Numbered from the stretch's first letter, positions 1-9,334 are shown. The stretch: DNA of 50,726 nt from Prevotella sp. P5-108 (GCF_002251385.1 NZ_NPJJ01000010.1:1-50726), one strand, 5' to 3'. Made by a program: numbers and translations. Notes: generated from the letters alone by a model not told the origin.

Positions 1-102
1 TTATCTTAAATCTTTCAAAGAACTCTTTCTTCAGCGCTCAGGAGAAGTGTTTCATTCTCGAAAGCGGATGCAAAGGTATAGCTTTTTTCAACACAAACCA
101 AA
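1..102 (-). promoter_or_regulatory. Outward promoter and leader, probably of an rRNA operon
   Basis: Read on the minus strand there is TTTG (99-102), exactly 20 bases, then TACCTTTG (71-78), a perfect Bacteroidetes promoter. The transcript would run off the left edge. Its leader contains the phrase GAGTTCTTTGAAAGATTT (near 8-25), which resembles the leader of Bacteroidetes 16S rRNA operons just before the mature rRNA. There is no open reading frame in it. The rRNA assignment is from memory of such leaders; the gene itself is outside the window. Confidence 0.6.
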
Positions 103-174
103 CATTTCAACAAAAAAGTTGAAAATATTTTTCACCTATTGATTTATATCAACCAAAATGATGGCCCTGGGGAC

Positions 175-193
175 TATATACCTTATTATATAT
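175..193 (-). repeat. 19-bp interspersed AT-rich motif, copy 1
   Basis: Read on the minus strand this is ATATATAATAAGGTATATA. The same 19 bases occur exactly at 37685-37703 and 40757-40775 on the plus strand, each time between genes. The function is unknown. Confidence 0.7.
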
Positions 194-250
194 TATATAG
201 GGAGACTAACCGCCATAATTCATACAAAATGCCGAACACTTCAAAAAGAT

Positions 251-288
251 ATAAAGCCATCTGCTCTTATATCCGCAGATGGCTTTAT
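251..288 (-). terminator. Rho-independent terminator of the penicillin-binding protein gene
   Basis: A perfect 14-bp stem (251-264 with 275-288) has a 10-base loop. On the minus strand it is followed by a T run at 243-247. It begins about 10 bases beyond the stop codon of the minus-strand gene. Confidence 0.8.
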
Positions 289-298
289 CAGTCACTCA

Positions 299-2611
299 TC
301 ACTCAAAGACTTCCTCTATGTCATTTGACCCAGTTTCGTCAACTTCTTTTACACACGAGTTGAAATTTTCGGGAATATCAAAATCGACATCAGGCGAATA
401 GCCCAAATCCTTATTCCTATACACCTTCTTCATATAGTAAGCCCAAATGGGCAGTGCCATAGAGGCACCCTGTCCGAGCGCCATCGAATCGAAATGGATG
501 TCTCGGTCCTCGCCACCTACCCAACAGCCGCTCACCAACTGGGGCGTGAAGCCCATAAACCAGGCATCTGAGTTACGGTTGGTGGTTCCGGTTTTTCCTC
601 CAATAGGTCCCTCGACATTAAACTTATACCTAATTCTTCCACCAGTACCGCCATCGATTACGCCCATCAGTTCTTCTATCATTTTATAGGCACTTTCAGA
701 ACTAATCACCTCGTTCATACGAGGCTGGAAACGTGCCACCACATTTCCCTCTGCGTCCTCTATCTTGGTCACGAACATTGGAGCACAGCGTATACCGCTA
801 TTGGCAAACGTAGTATATGCACTCACCATTTCTGCCACAGATACATCGCATGGACCAAGGCAAAGTGCCATCGACGGATGTATGTCGGGATTGTTAATTC
901 CAAAATCATGGAGCATTGTAACAAACTGCCGGGGATTAAGTTTACTCATAAGATAAGCTGAAACCCAGTTATTTGACTGAGCCAGTCCCCACTTAAGAGT
1001 AACCATCTCTCCATATCGCTTATGACTGGAATTACGCGGAGTCCATGGCTTACCTGCAACCATATATGTCTGCTGAACGTTTGGCACCAAATCACATGGG
1101 GTGAATCCATTCTCCATAGCCAAAGCATAGAGAAATGGCTTAATGGTAGAACCCACCTGACGCCTACCGTCCATTGCCATGTCATACATGAAATGGTTGT
1201 AATTAAGGCCACCCACATAAGCCTTGACAGCGCCCGTATGCGCCTCCATGCTTACAAATCCGGCACGCAAGAATGATTTGTAATAACGAATGCTATCCAT
1301 CGGCGTCATCACCGTATCAATATCTCCCTGATAAGAAAATACCGTCATGTCAGTTTTGGTCCGGAAGGCACGCCGAATTTCCTCTTCTGAAGCACCAGCA
1401 GCCTTCATGGCGCGATAACGTTCACTCTGCTCCATTGCCTTTCGCATAATGCGCTGCACCTCCTTAGGCGTAAGTTTATCTGTAAACGGCGCATTGGGCT
1501 TTCTGCGATTTTCACGTGTGAACAAAGGCTGAAGATACTTGGCAACATGACCGTAGACCGCATCCTCCGCATACTGTTGCATGCGAGAATCTATGGTCGT
1601 GTAAACCTTTAGTCCATCAGTATAAACATTATAGTTTTCACCATCTTTCTTATAGTTCTTATTACACCAGCCATAGAGCGGGTCGCTTACCCAGGCAATC
1701 GAATCAAGAACATACTGACGTCGATTCCAAACAGGATATTTGTCAGGTTCAGGCCGAGACGCCATCATATATTGACGGAGGAATTCACGGAAATATGTGG
1801 CGGTTCCATCTTTATGATCCGTCCGATGAAAGTCAAGCCTGATTGGCTCTGCGCAATATTTGCGATACTCATCATCAGTAATATAACCGGCCTTGCGCAT
1901 TTGCGAAAGCACCACATTACGACGCTGCAAACTTCTATCCGGATATCTTACCGGGTTAAACAAAGAAGGGTTCTTGCACAAACCTATCAACAGTGCAGCC
2001 TCAGTTATAGTCAAGTCCTTGGGCTCTTTATTAAAATAGGTATTGGCAGCCGTCTTGATTCCCACGGCGTTATGGAGGAAATCAAAATAATTAAGATACA
2101 AGGCTATTATCTCTTCCTTGGTATAGTTACGCTCAAGTTTGACGGCAATCACCCACTCTATCGGCTTTTGCATAAGACGCTCGGCGGTAGAATGAGCCAC
2201 CTCGGTATAGAGCTGTTTAGCCAACTGTTGTGTAATGGTAGAGCCTCCGCCAGCACTTTCACGCCCGAGCAGTCCACGCTTGACGATGGCACGGCAAAGG
2301 GCAATAAAGTCAATACCAGAATGATCATAGAAGCGGGCATCTTCAGTAGCAACCAGCGCCTTGACCAAGTAGGGCGACAGATTATTATACGCCACGGGAA
2401 TACGATTTTCCCGGTTGAAGCTCCACGTGCCAAGCACCTTGCCGTCCGAAGAATAGACCTGCGTGGCAAATCTATTAATAGGATTCTGCAGCTCGTCAAT
2501 GGGAGGCATATACCCTATCCATCCATTCCAAATTGCCGTAAACACCACTGTCACGGCCAATACCGAACAGCCCAAAAGAGCCCATAAAATATGTACAACC
2601 TTTCTTCTCAT
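299..2611 (-). CDS. Class A penicillin-binding protein (PBP1A-like transglycosylase/transpeptidase)
   Basis: This bifunctional murein synthase polymerises lipid II and cross-links the peptides on the outer face of the inner membrane. From the chosen ATG it is 770 residues. A short cytoplasmic basic start is followed by one membrane segment (HILWALLGCSVLAVTVVF). The GT51 domain has the catalytic ATEDARFYDH (Glu near residue 90). The transpeptidase domain has the active-site GSTIKPF, then SNN and KTGTTNRNSD, so all three penicillin-binding motifs are present. The frame stays open upstream to 2716, but a TATTTTTG promoter box at 2635-2642 puts the transcript start near 2627, so translation must begin at 2611 or 2620. 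It is monocistronic and divergent from pyrB. A longer start would be excluded by that promoter. Confidence 0.95.
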   Translation of the reverse strand: MRRKVVHILWALLGCSVLAVTVVFTAIWNGWIGYMPPIDELQNPINRFATQVYSSDGKVLGTWSFNRENRIPVAYNNLSPYLVKALVATEDARFYDHSGIDFIALCRAIVKRGLLGRESAGGGSTITQQLAKQLYTEVAHSTAERLMQKPIEWVIAVKLERNYTKEEIIALYLNYFDFLHNAVGIKTAANTYFNKEPKDLTITEAALLIGLCKNPSLFNPVRYPDRSLQRRNVVLSQMRKAGYITDDEYRKYCAEPIRLDFHRTDHKDGTATYFREFLRQYMMASRPEPDKYPVWNRRQYVLDSIAWVSDPLYGWCNKNYKKDGENYNVYTDGLKVYTTIDSRMQQYAEDAVYGHVAKYLQPLFTRENRRKPNAPFTDKLTPKEVQRIMRKAMEQSERYRAMKAAGASEEEIRRAFRTKTDMTVFSYQGDIDTVMTPMDSIRYYKSFLRAGFVSMEAHTGAVKAYVGGLNYNHFMYDMAMDGRRQVGSTIKPFLYALAMENGFTPCDLVPNVQQTYMVAGKPWTPRNSSHKRYGEMVTLKWGLAQSNNWVSAYLMSKLNPRQFVTMLHDFGINNPDIHPSMALCLGPCDVSVAEMVSAYTTFANSGIRCAPMFVTKIEDAEGNVVARFQPRMNEVISSESAYKMIEELMGVIDGGTGGRIRYKFNVEGPIGGKTGTTNRNSDAWFMGFTPQLVSGCWVGGEDRDIHFDSMALGQGASMALPIWAYYMKKVYRNKDLGYSPDVDFDIPENFNSCVKEVDETGSNDIEEVFE

Positions 2612-2634
2612 ACAATGCATTGAAAAAATATCTG

Positions 2635-2660
2635 CAAAAATACGATTTTTTATGGCAACA
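2635..2660 (-). promoter_or_regulatory. Promoter of the penicillin-binding protein gene
   Basis: On the minus strand TATTTTTG (2635-2642) fits TAnnTTTG, with a TTG-containing stretch about 16 bases further upstream. The spacing is shorter than ideal. The position explains why the start at 2611/2620 is preferred. Confidence 0.5.
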
Positions 2661-2728
2661 AAGGACAAATATTTGAAAATTATGTGTAACTTAGCACTCA
2701 ATTTAGAATAATACATTCTTCAACACAT

Positions 2729-3676
2729 ATGGAAAGACATAATTTTGTGACGATCGAAGACCTTTCCAAAGAAAAGATACTATACCTCTTGGAAATGGCA
2801 AAGGAGTTTGAGAATCATCCTAACAGAGAATTGTTAAAAGGAAAAGTAGTGGCTACGCTTTTCTTTGAACCATCCACCCGCACCCAACTTAGTTTTCAAA
2901 CCGCTGCCAATCGCCTTGGAGCCCGCGTTATTGGTTTTTCTGACGCCAAGACTTCAAGTACAACAAAGGGCGAAACTCTTAAAGACACCATTCTTATGGT
3001 ATCCAACTATGCTGACGTGATTGCCATGCGCCACTCTATAGAAGGAGCTGCACTTTATGCAAGCGAAGTAGCACCAATACCTATTATTAATGCTGGAGAC
3101 GGCGCCCACATGCACCCTTCCCAGTGTCTGCTCGACCTCTATTCGATATACAAAACCCAGGGTACTCTTGAAGATCTCAACATCTATTTGGTCGGTGACT
3201 TGAAATATGGCCGCACGGTCCATTCCCTCATAACTGCCATGCGCCATTTCAACCCCACATTCCACTTTATAGCCCCCAAGGAACTGGCGATGCCCCAAGA
3301 GTACAAGCTCTACTGCAAAGAGCATAACATCAGATACCAAGAGCATACGGCTTTCAACGAGAAGGTAATTGCAGATGCCGATATCCTATATATGACGCGC
3401 GTACAAAAGGAGCGTTTTTCCGATTTGATGGAATACGAGAAGGTCAAGAATATCTACATTCTCAACCGAGACATGCTCAAATACGCCAAGGAGAATATGA
3501 GGATACTCCACCCGCTGCCCCGCGTCAACGAGATTGCATACGATGTAGATGACGACCCACATGCCTACTATATACAGCAGGCCAAAAACGGACTCTACGC
3601 CCGCGAAGCCATCTTCTGTCATTGTCTCGGAATCACCCTTGACGACATCAAAAACGACAAGACTATAATAGAATAA
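2729..3676 (+). CDS. pyrB: Aspartate carbamoyltransferase catalytic subunit
   Basis: It catalyses carbamoyl phosphate plus aspartate to carbamoyl-aspartate, the committed step of pyrimidine synthesis. At 315 residues it is the usual length. The carbamoyl-phosphate loop FEPSTRT is at residues 46-52, with [10 protein letters not shown] and DLKYGRT in the middle and the HPLPRVNEI aspartate-binding loop near residue 275. The regulatory-chain gene pyrI starts 3 bases after its stop, so the two subunits should be made together as the allosteric holoenzyme. The long insert-free form and the pyrI partner indicate a class B, PyrI-regulated enzyme. Confidence 0.97.
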   Translation: MERHNFVTIEDLSKEKILYLLEMAKEFENHPNRELLKGKVVATLFFEPSTRTQLSFQTAANRLGARVIGFSDAKTSSTTKGETLKDTILMVSNYADVIAMRHSIEGAALYASEVAPIPIINAGDGAHMHPSQCLLDLYSIYKTQGTLEDLNIYLVGDLKYGRTVHSLITAMRHFNPTFHFIAPKELAMPQEYKLYCKEHNIRYQEHTAFNEKVIADADILYMTRVQKERFSDLMEYEKVKNIYILNRDMLKYAKENMRILHPLPRVNEIAYDVDDDPHAYYIQQAKNGLYAREAIFCHCLGITLDDIKNDKTIIE

Positions 3677-3678
3677 TC

Positions 3679-4134
3679 ATGGCAAAGAAAGAAATGTTAG
3701 TTACTGCCATTGAGAATGGCACCGTAATAGACCATATACCTGCAGAGAAAACCTACAAAGTGGCAAATCTGCTCAAGCTCGACACCCTGACCACCCCTGT
3801 AACTATAGGCAACTATCTGGAGTCAAAGAAAGTAGGACACAAGGGAATCATCAAGGTATCCGGGAAGTTTTTCACCGATGCAGAGATCTCCCAATTATCA
3901 GTACTGGCTCCTAATGCCGTGCTCAACATCATCAAGGACTACGAAGTTGTAGAGAAAAAGACCGTAGAAACTCCTGACGAACTGCGGGGTATCGTGAAAT
4001 GCAACAATCCTGTATGCATCTGCAACAACGAGCCCATGCTCACCATCTTCAACGTAATAGACAAGGCTCACGGCATCATCAAATGCCACTATTGCGACAA
4101 GGAGCAAGAACTGAGCAAAGTAAAGTTATGCTAA
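3679..4134 (+). CDS. pyrI: Aspartate carbamoyltransferase regulatory subunit
   Basis: This is the allosteric chain that binds nucleotides and joins PyrB trimers. At 151 residues it is of standard length. The N-terminal nucleotide-binding domain contains the [13 protein letters not shown] region. The C-terminal zinc domain has Cys108, Cys113, Cys136 and Cys139 in the expected C-x4-C and C-x2-C arrangement. It follows pyrB by 2 bases and precedes glyA by about 100 bases with no clear terminator between them, so a pyrB-pyrI-glyA transcript is possible. Confidence 0.96.
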   Translation: MAKKEMLVTAIENGTVIDHIPAEKTYKVANLLKLDTLTTPVTIGNYLESKKVGHKGIIKVSGKFFTDAEISQLSVLAPNAVLNIIKDYEVVEKKTVETPDELRGIVKCNNPVCICNNEPMLTIFNVIDKAHGIIKCHYCDKEQELSKVKLC

Positions 4135-4189
4135 TTCCAATAAAAAAATAATGTTTCATAACCAACACAAATCCCATTAGAGTAAGTTG

Positions 4190-4216
4190 GGCTCACTCTC
4201 CTTCTGGAGGAGAGGA
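4190..4216. repeat. CTCTCC/GGAGAG hairpin upstream of glyA
   Basis: A short inverted repeat, CTCTCC-TTCTGG-AGGAGAG, lies 20-40 bases before the glyA start. Similar C-rich/G-rich 'ctc-ccc-ggggag' modules occur at 37791 and 38189. There is no T run, so it is not an obvious terminator. It could be a dispersed repeat or a leader element of glyA. Confidence 0.45.
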
Positions 4217-4232
4217 CGGGAAAACTAATAAT

Positions 4233-5513
4233 ATGGAAAGAGACCAAATAATATTCGATCTCATCGAGAAGGAACATCAGCGCCAGCTAAAGGGCATGGA
4301 GCTCATCGCTTCCGAGAACTTTGTCAGCGACGAGGTTATGCAGGCTATGGGCAGCTATCTTACCAATAAGTATGCTGAAGGTCTGCCCGGACATCGCTAT
4401 TACGGCGGTTGCCAAATTGTGGACGAAGTGGAGAACATTGCCCGCGAGAGAGTCAAGAAACTCTTTGGCGCCGAGTTTGCCAACGTTCAGCCCCACTCTG
4501 GAGCCCAGGCCAATGCAGCAGTATTATTAGCCATCCTCAAGCCTGGCGACACCTTTATGGGACTCAATCTGGACCACGGAGGCCACCTTTCTCACGGTTC
4601 ACGCGTTAACACATCTGGTATTCTGTACAACCCAATTGGCTATGAACTCAACCGAGAAACAGGCCGTGTCGATTATGACGAGATGGAGCGCCTCGCATTG
4701 GCACACAAGCCAAAGCTCATCATCGGTGGAGGCTCTGCCTATAGCCGCGAATGGGACTATGCCCGCATGCGCAAGATTGCCGATGAAGTAGGCGCACTGT
4801 TTATGGTAGACATGGCCCATCCCGCCGGACTCATTGCAGCCGGACTGTTGGACAACCCTGTAAAATATGCACACATCGTAACCACTACCACCCACAAGAC
4901 CCTTCGCGGTCCACGCGGCGGTGTAATCCTGATGGGCAAAGACTTTGAAAACCCATGGGGCATCACTACCAAGAAGGGCGAAGTGCGCATGATGAGCTCC
5001 CTGCTCAACAGCGCCGTATTCCCCGGCACCCAGGGCGGACCTCTCGAGCACGTTATCGCAGCCAAGGCTGTTGCGTTCGGCGAAAATTTGCTCCCATCAT
5101 GGAAAGAGTACGCCACCCAGGTCAAGAAGAACGCTGCGGTATTGGCCGACGACCTCATCAGCCGTGGTTTTGACATCGTAAGTGGTGGTACCGACAACCA
5201 CTCAATGTTGGTAGACCTGCGCCCCAAATATCCCGAGTTGACCGGCAAGGTCGCCGAGAACGCATTGGTCGCAGCCGATATCACCGCCAACAAGAACATG
5301 GTGCCCTTTGACACTCGCAGCGCATTCCAGACATCCGGAATTCGCCTGGGTACAGCCGCATTGACCACACGCGGTGCCAAGGAAGACATGATGCACTTGG
5401 TCGCCGAACTGATAGAAGAGGTGCTCAACGCTCCCGAAGACGAACAGGTTATCGCCCGCGTACGCGAGAAAGTAAATGAGACCATGAAGGCTTATCCACT
5501 TTTTGCATACTAA
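4233..5513 (+). CDS. glyA: Serine hydroxymethyltransferase
   Basis: A PLP enzyme that interconverts serine plus tetrahydrofolate with glycine plus methylene-tetrahydrofolate, the main one-carbon source for purine and thymidylate synthesis. At 426 residues it is full length. The N-terminal LIASENFVS, the folate/PLP region [12 protein letters not shown], and the Schiff-base lysine in [14 protein letters not shown] (Lys222) are all intact. It lies 98 bases after pyrI and ends 22 bases before a strong terminator, making it the last gene of the pyrimidine/one-carbon group. Confidence 0.97.
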   Translation: MERDQIIFDLIEKEHQRQLKGMELIASENFVSDEVMQAMGSYLTNKYAEGLPGHRYYGGCQIVDEVENIARERVKKLFGAEFANVQPHSGAQANAAVLLAILKPGDTFMGLNLDHGGHLSHGSRVNTSGILYNPIGYELNRETGRVDYDEMERLALAHKPKLIIGGGSAYSREWDYARMRKIADEVGALFMVDMAHPAGLIAAGLLDNPVKYAHIVTTTTHKTLRGPRGGVILMGKDFENPWGITTKKGEVRMMSSLLNSAVFPGTQGGPLEHVIAAKAVAFGENLLPSWKEYATQVKKNAAVLADDLISRGFDIVSGGTDNHSMLVDLRPKYPELTGKVAENALVAADITANKNMVPFDTRSAFQTSGIRLGTAALTTRGAKEDMMHLVAELIEEVLNAPEDEQVIARVREKVNETMKAYPLFAY

Positions 5514-5534
5514 GCAACCGCCCTATACAATATA

Positions 5535-5579
5535 GAAATCTCCCTCGGTCACACCAAGTGGCGAGGGAGATTTCTTTTT
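5535..5579 (+). terminator. Rho-independent terminator after glyA
   Basis: A 13-bp perfect stem, GAAATCTCCCTCG (5535-5547) with CGAGGGAGATTTC (5562-5574), has a 14-base loop and is followed by TTTTT. Confidence 0.88.
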
Positions 5580-5599
5580 GCTTCAATCGAGAAATTATA

Positions 5600-5645
5600 A
5601 ATCGCATCGTAATGCCCTCAAGGACGAGAACATTACGATGCGATT
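5600..5645 (-). terminator. Perfect hairpin downstream of upp, probable terminator
   Basis: A 15-bp perfect inverted repeat (5600-5614 with 5631-5645) with a 16-base loop lies 60 bases beyond the upp stop codon. The following minus-strand bases are T-rich but not a clean run, so termination is probable rather than certain. Confidence 0.55.
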
Positions 5646-5705
5646 ATCTTTGCAGTAAAGCATCAGCAAAGTCGAGACAATCAGATGATTGCCAACATAT
5701 TTTCC

Positions 5706-6365
5706 TTACAATTTGCTGCCGTAGCACAAGTCACCGGCATCACCGAAACCTGGCACAATATACTTGTGGTCGTTCAAGCCTGGATCAATGGCTGCACACC
5801 AGATAGTTGTCTTTTCCTCGGGGAAAGTCTTCTTGATATGCTCTATTCCCTCTGGTGTCGCAATGACACAAGCTACATGGATACGCTTTGGAGTACCCTT
5901 GGTAAGGAATGCCTTGTAGCCCAGCTCCATACTGCTTCCTGTCGCCAGCATCGGGTCAGCTATAATAATGTTCTTTCCCTCAATGCTTGGCGTAGCAAGA
6001 TACTCTACATGCACACCCACTTCATGATGTTCCTTGTCTACATATTCACGATAAGCCGAAACGAAAGCGTTGCCGGCATGATCGAATATATTAAGGAATC
6101 CATTATGGAAAGGAAGACCTGCACGGAAAATTGTGGCGAGCACAATCTTGTCTGTAGGCACGTTGACCGTAGATACACCTAACGGGGTTGTTACCTCACA
6201 AGGGGCATAATCTAATGTTTTGGAAATCTCGAATGCTTCAAATTCGCCAATACGCATGACGTTGTTACGAAAAAGCAATCGGTTGTTCTGATAATTGACA
6301 TCTCTCATCTCAGCCAGATATTGGTTGATAATGGAGTTCTTCTCACTTAGGTTAATAACTTCCAT
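5706..6365 (-). CDS. upp: Uracil phosphoribosyltransferase
   Basis: This is the salvage enzyme making UMP from uracil and PRPP. At 219 residues it is close to the family length. The PRPP loop IIIADPMLATGSSM is at residues 133-146, and the C-terminal uracil-binding segment PGFGDAGDLCYG is present. It is alone on its transcript, with its own strong promoter 11-18 bases upstream of the predicted transcript start. It sits convergent to the pyrB-pyrI-glyA group, so de novo and salvage pyrimidine genes are neighbours. Confidence 0.95.
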   Translation of the reverse strand: MEVINLSEKNSIINQYLAEMRDVNYQNNRLLFRNNVMRIGEFEAFEISKTLDYAPCEVTTPLGVSTVNVPTDKIVLATIFRAGLPFHNGFLNIFDHAGNAFVSAYREYVDKEHHEVGVHVEYLATPSIEGKNIIIADPMLATGSSMELGYKAFLTKGTPKRIHVACVIATPEGIEHIKKTFPEEKTTIWCAAIDPGLNDHKYIVPGFGDAGDLCYGSKL

Positions 6366-6382
6366 CGTTTAGTTTTTGCTTG

Positions 6383-6413
6383 CAAAGGTAGTGTAAACCC
6401 GAGAAAAAACAAA
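6383..6413 (-). promoter_or_regulatory. Promoter of upp
   Basis: On the minus strand TTTG (6410-6413), 19 bases, TACCTTTG (6383-6390). This predicts transcription from about 6376, only 11 bases before the upp ATG, so nothing upstream is co-transcribed. Confidence 0.82.
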
Positions 6414-7102
6414 GGAAAACCCGCGATATTTTTCTGTTTTTCCTGCATTTATGTTCTCGGGGTGCCAACACCCTCCTTGCCATGACCGCGACAAGGCAAA
6501 ATTGTAACCAGCACACAATTATCACACCCTTGCTGCCCATTAACCCATAGTCCCATTCCGAACCACAGCATATTGCATTATTGTCAGAATTAACATTAAC
6601 GTATATTCTACACACATTCGCCAGTTCCCGACCAGCCATCGAAACGTAGTTCTTGCCATCTACCACGAACTTCTTTTTAGAATGCAAAACAATCAATGCA
6701 GGGTTGGCAACAACAAATGCAAAACCTGAAACAAGTAAATCACCCCACGAATTCAGATTATATGCCATCACCTTCGACATCATTATACCAAACCGACTAT
6801 CGGCGCAGACATCCTGCTGCAAAAAGCCCACTTAACGGCACATAAAACTATCTTGTTGCCACCTGCCTATACGCTTATTTCACATTATAGCTAACCTCTA
6901 CCCCACCCAGCTCCACGATAACCTGCCATAAGAGCCTCCCGCTCATATCATCTTTCAAGATTATGGCCCCAACTATATCAATCACGTATGTAAAACTCAT
7001 TTTTTTTGCAAACTCCGTATAGCAAAAAAAGCGGGCAATGTATAGTTTTTCAATTCTTTAACCTAAAATATCTAACTAAAGAGTATTTTTGTCGTTTTTC
7101 GG
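6414..7102. other. Long gene-poor interval between upp and pckA
   Basis: About 690 bases without a gene I can support. A 159-codon minus-strand frame (6352-6831) overlaps the upp promoter and start, has no recognisable motif, and is rejected. No tRNA, inverted repeat with a T run or strong promoter was seen in 6414-7080. It may be decayed sequence. Confidence 0.5.
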
Positions 7103-7133
7103 TTGGGCATTATCCGTTTTTTGCTTAATTTTG
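7103..7133 (+). promoter_or_regulatory. Promoter of pckA
   Basis: TTG (7103-7105), 20 bases, TAATTTTG (7126-7133). This predicts a start near 7140 and a 5' leader of about 93 bases. A second TAnnTTTG box at 7084-7091 lacks an upstream TTG at the right distance. Confidence 0.8.
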
Positions 7134-7145
7134 CGTCGTCTAAGA

Positions 7146-7172
7146 GTGGATATTATCTATAGATAAGTCCAC
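7146..7172 (+). promoter_or_regulatory. Hairpin in the pckA 5' leader
   Basis: GTGGA (7146-7150) pairs with TCCAC (7168-7172) and encloses the palindrome TTATCTATAGATAA (7153-7166). It lies immediately after the predicted transcript start. It could protect the mRNA 5' end or be an operator; it is not a terminator. Confidence 0.5.
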
Positions 7173-7233
7173 GTTAGTGCAATTGACAACAGAAATTAAA
7201 CAGACCATATAAATTTTTAAAACAACAACAAAA

Positions 7234-8835
7234 ATGGCAAATTTAGATTTAACTAAGTATGGCATTACAGGTGCTACAGTAATCGCCCACAATCCTTCTT
7301 ACGAGCAGTTGTTCGAGGAAGAGACCAAGGCAGGACTCGAGGGTTTTGAAGTTGGCCAGCAGACCGAGCTCGGCGCTGTCAACGTTAAGACTGGTATCTA
7401 CACCGGTCGTTCGCCTAAGGACAAGTACATCGTAATGGACGAGAACTCTAAGAACACAGTATGGTGGACCTCTGAAGAGTATAAGAACGACAACCACCCC
7501 ATGTCTGAGGAAGTATGGGCTACGGTTAAGGGCATCGCCAAGAAAGAGCTTTGCAACAAGAACCTCTATGTAGTAGATGGTTTCTGCGGCGCCAACAAGG
7601 ACACCCGTATGGCTGTTCGTTTCATCGTTGAGGTTGCATGGCAGGCTCACTTCGTAACCAACATGTTCATCCGTCCTACAGCTGAAGAGCTTGAGGCATT
7701 CGAGCCCGATTTCGTTGTTTACAACGCATCTAAGGCTAAGGTAGAAAACTATCAGGAGCTGGGTCTGCACTCAGAGACTTGCGTTGCCTTCAACGTAACA
7801 TCTAAGGAGCAGGTTATCATCAACACATGGTATGGTGGTGAGATGAAGAAGGGTATGTTCTCTATGATGAACTACTTCCTCCCCTTGAAGGGCATCGCTT
7901 CTATGCACTGCTCAGCAAACTGCGACAAGAACGGCGAGAACACAGCTATCTTCTTCGGTCTGTCAGGCACTGGTAAGACCACTCTGTCTACCGATCCTAA
8001 GCGTCTGCTCATCGGTGACGACGAGCACGGATGGGACGACAACGGCGTGTTCAACTTCGAGGGTGGCTGCTACGCTAAGGTTATCAACCTCGACAAGGAG
8101 TCAGAGCCCGATATCTACAACGCTATCCGTCGCGACGCTCTCCTCGAGAACGTAACTGTTGATGCTAACGGCAAGATCGATTTCGCTGACAAGAGCGTTA
8201 CCGAGAACACTCGTGTTTCATACCCAATCTTCCACATCAACAACATCCAGCCAGGTTCTTCAGCACCCGCTGCTAAGCAGGTTATCTTCCTGTCAGCCGA
8301 CGCTTTCGGCGTGCTGCCTCCAGTATCAATCCTGACTCCCGAGCAGACTCAGTACTACTTCCTTTCAGGATTCACAGCTAAGCTCGCTGGTACAGAGCGC
8401 GGCATCACAGAGCCCACTCCTACTTTCTCAGCTTGCTTCGGCCAGGCATTCCTCGAGCTGCATCCAACAAAGTATGCTCAGGAGCTGGTTAAGAAGATGA
8501 AGAAGAACAACGCCAAGGCTTACCTCGTAAACACTGGCTGGAACGGCACAGGCAAGCGTATTTCTATCCGCGACACCCGTGGTATTATCGACGCTATCCT
8601 GAACGGTGACATCGACAAGGCTCCTACAAAGCAGATTCCTATGTTCGACTTCAAGGTGCCCACAGAGCTCCCCGGAGTTGCTACAGAGATTCTTGATCCT
8701 CGCGACACCTACGCTGACGCTGCTCAGTGGGAGGAGAAGGCTAAGGACCTCGCTGCCCGCTTCATCAAGAACTTCGCTAAGTACACAAACAACGAAGCTG
8801 GCAAGGCTCTCGTTGCTGCCGGTCCAAAGCTCTAA
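7234..8835 (+). CDS. pckA: Phosphoenolpyruvate carboxykinase (ATP)
   Basis: It interconverts oxaloacetate plus ATP with PEP, CO2 and ADP. In succinate- and propionate-forming Bacteroidales it runs largely in the CO2-fixing direction. At 533 residues it is normal. The substrate region [12 protein letters not shown], the P-loop GLSGTGKT (residues 242-249), the metal motif LIGDDEHGW, and NTGWNGTG are all intact. Codon use is strongly biased, as in highly expressed genes. It is monocistronic, with its own promoter, a 93-base leader and a terminator. Confidence 0.97.
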   Translation: MANLDLTKYGITGATVIAHNPSYEQLFEEETKAGLEGFEVGQQTELGAVNVKTGIYTGRSPKDKYIVMDENSKNTVWWTSEEYKNDNHPMSEEVWATVKGIAKKELCNKNLYVVDGFCGANKDTRMAVRFIVEVAWQAHFVTNMFIRPTAEELEAFEPDFVVYNASKAKVENYQELGLHSETCVAFNVTSKEQVIINTWYGGEMKKGMFSMMNYFLPLKGIASMHCSANCDKNGENTAIFFGLSGTGKTTLSTDPKRLLIGDDEHGWDDNGVFNFEGGCYAKVINLDKESEPDIYNAIRRDALLENVTVDANGKIDFADKSVTENTRVSYPIFHINNIQPGSSAPAAKQVIFLSADAFGVLPPVSILTPEQTQYYFLSGFTAKLAGTERGITEPTPTFSACFGQAFLELHPTKYAQELVKKMKKNNAKAYLVNTGWNGTGKRISIRDTRGIIDAILNGDIDKAPTKQIPMFDFKVPTELPGVATEILDPRDTYADAAQWEEKAKDLAARFIKNFAKYTNNEAGKALVAAGPKL

Positions 8836-8864
8836 TCTTTAGAACTTACAAACCCAGTATATCA

Positions 8865-8899
8865 AGAGGCCATTCCGTATCGGAGTGGTCTCTTTTTTT
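8865..8899 (+). terminator. Rho-independent terminator of pckA
   Basis: AGAGGCCATTCCG (8865-8877) pairs, with two G-T wobbles, with CGGAGTGGTCTCT (8881-8893). The loop is three bases, followed by a run of seven T. Confidence 0.85.
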
Positions 8900-9093
8900 A
8901 TTAACGACCGCTTCAACGCCCCATTGATGCCCATAAGCAGGGATAGCTTCTTTATAATAAATGTTAATGGAATTTCTGGCATTTCCGCCCCATTTCTCCC
9001 CTTCACGGCATCAAGATTTTCATTAGTTCTTAATACATTTGACATAAGTCAACAAAAGGCCGTTTTCACATAAAATTGCGATAAAAATGATGG
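8900..9093. other. Short gene-free interval before the ncRNA promoter
   Basis: Only short frames of under 70 codons occur on either strand, with no motif and no good start signal. I see nothing else here. Confidence 0.5.
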
Positions 9094-9120
9094 TTGTTAT
9101 CGTAAATCTTTATACCTTTG
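9094..9120 (+). promoter_or_regulatory. Promoter of the candidate ncRNA
   Basis: TACCTTTG (9113-9120) is a full match to TAnnTTTG. A TTG lies at 9094-9096, 16 bases upstream, shorter than the usual 19-21. No protein start follows before the terminator at 9291. Confidence 0.65.
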
Positions 9121-9126
9121 CATCGC

Positions 9127-9322
9127 ATTCGGGAGAATGTAATACAATAGGTTAGTTAGTTTGATAGATTTAAGGTTAAGATGATGTTTTTAGAATGCGA
9201 GTCAGCCTATGTATTGGTTTAAGTCATAATAATGATACTTTTTAGCATTATTATCTAAAACGAACTAATACAAATGACTGGCGCGAAGAAGGGCAAGGTA
9301 AGTGATTATCTTGCCCTTTTTT
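9127..9322 (+). ncRNA. Candidate structured non-coding RNA of about 195 nt
   Basis: The interval lies between a TAnnTTTG promoter and a strong terminator and contains no reading frame with a start. Visible pairings are ATAATAATG (9226-9234) with CATTATTAT (9246-9254); TTAGTTTG (9156-9163) with CGAACTAA (9261-9268); GATTTAA (9167-9173) with TTAAGTC (9219-9225); TCGCATTC (9123-9130) with GAATGCGA (9193-9200); and AATACAATAGG (9141-9151) with CCTATGTATT (9206-9215). Some of these cross, so either a pseudoknot or alternative folds exist. Length and isolation would fit a 6S-like RNA or one of the Bacteroidales-specific RNA motifs, but I cannot assign a family by eye. Confidence 0.6.
9291..9322 (+). 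terminator. Terminator of the candidate ncRNA
   Basis: An 11-bp stem (9291-9301 with 9306-9316, core GGGCAAG/CTTGCCC) has a GTGA tetraloop and is followed by six T. It terminates a transcript starting near 9127, and lies before the promoter of the next gene. Confidence 0.88.
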
Positions 9323-9334
9323 ATTGCCTTTTTC

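Larger units (their letters stand above)
103..298. other. Intergenic stretch with a repeat motif and a terminator
   Basis: Between the leftward promoter and the penicillin-binding protein gene there is no convincing gene. It holds an AT-rich 19-mer (175-193) that recurs at 37685 and 40757, and the terminator of the flanking minus-strand gene at 251-288. Confidence 0.6.

Noticed and set aside
1772..2587. 271-codon plus-strand frame opposite the penicillin-binding protein
   Set aside because: Antisense of a gene with all catalytic motifs intact; no promoter or domain of its own.
6352..6831. 159-codon frame on the minus strand upstream of upp
   Set aside because: It overlaps the upp start and the strong upp promoter at 6383-6413. 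It has no recognisable motif, an odd composition with many Cys and Val, and no separate promoter or ribosome site.
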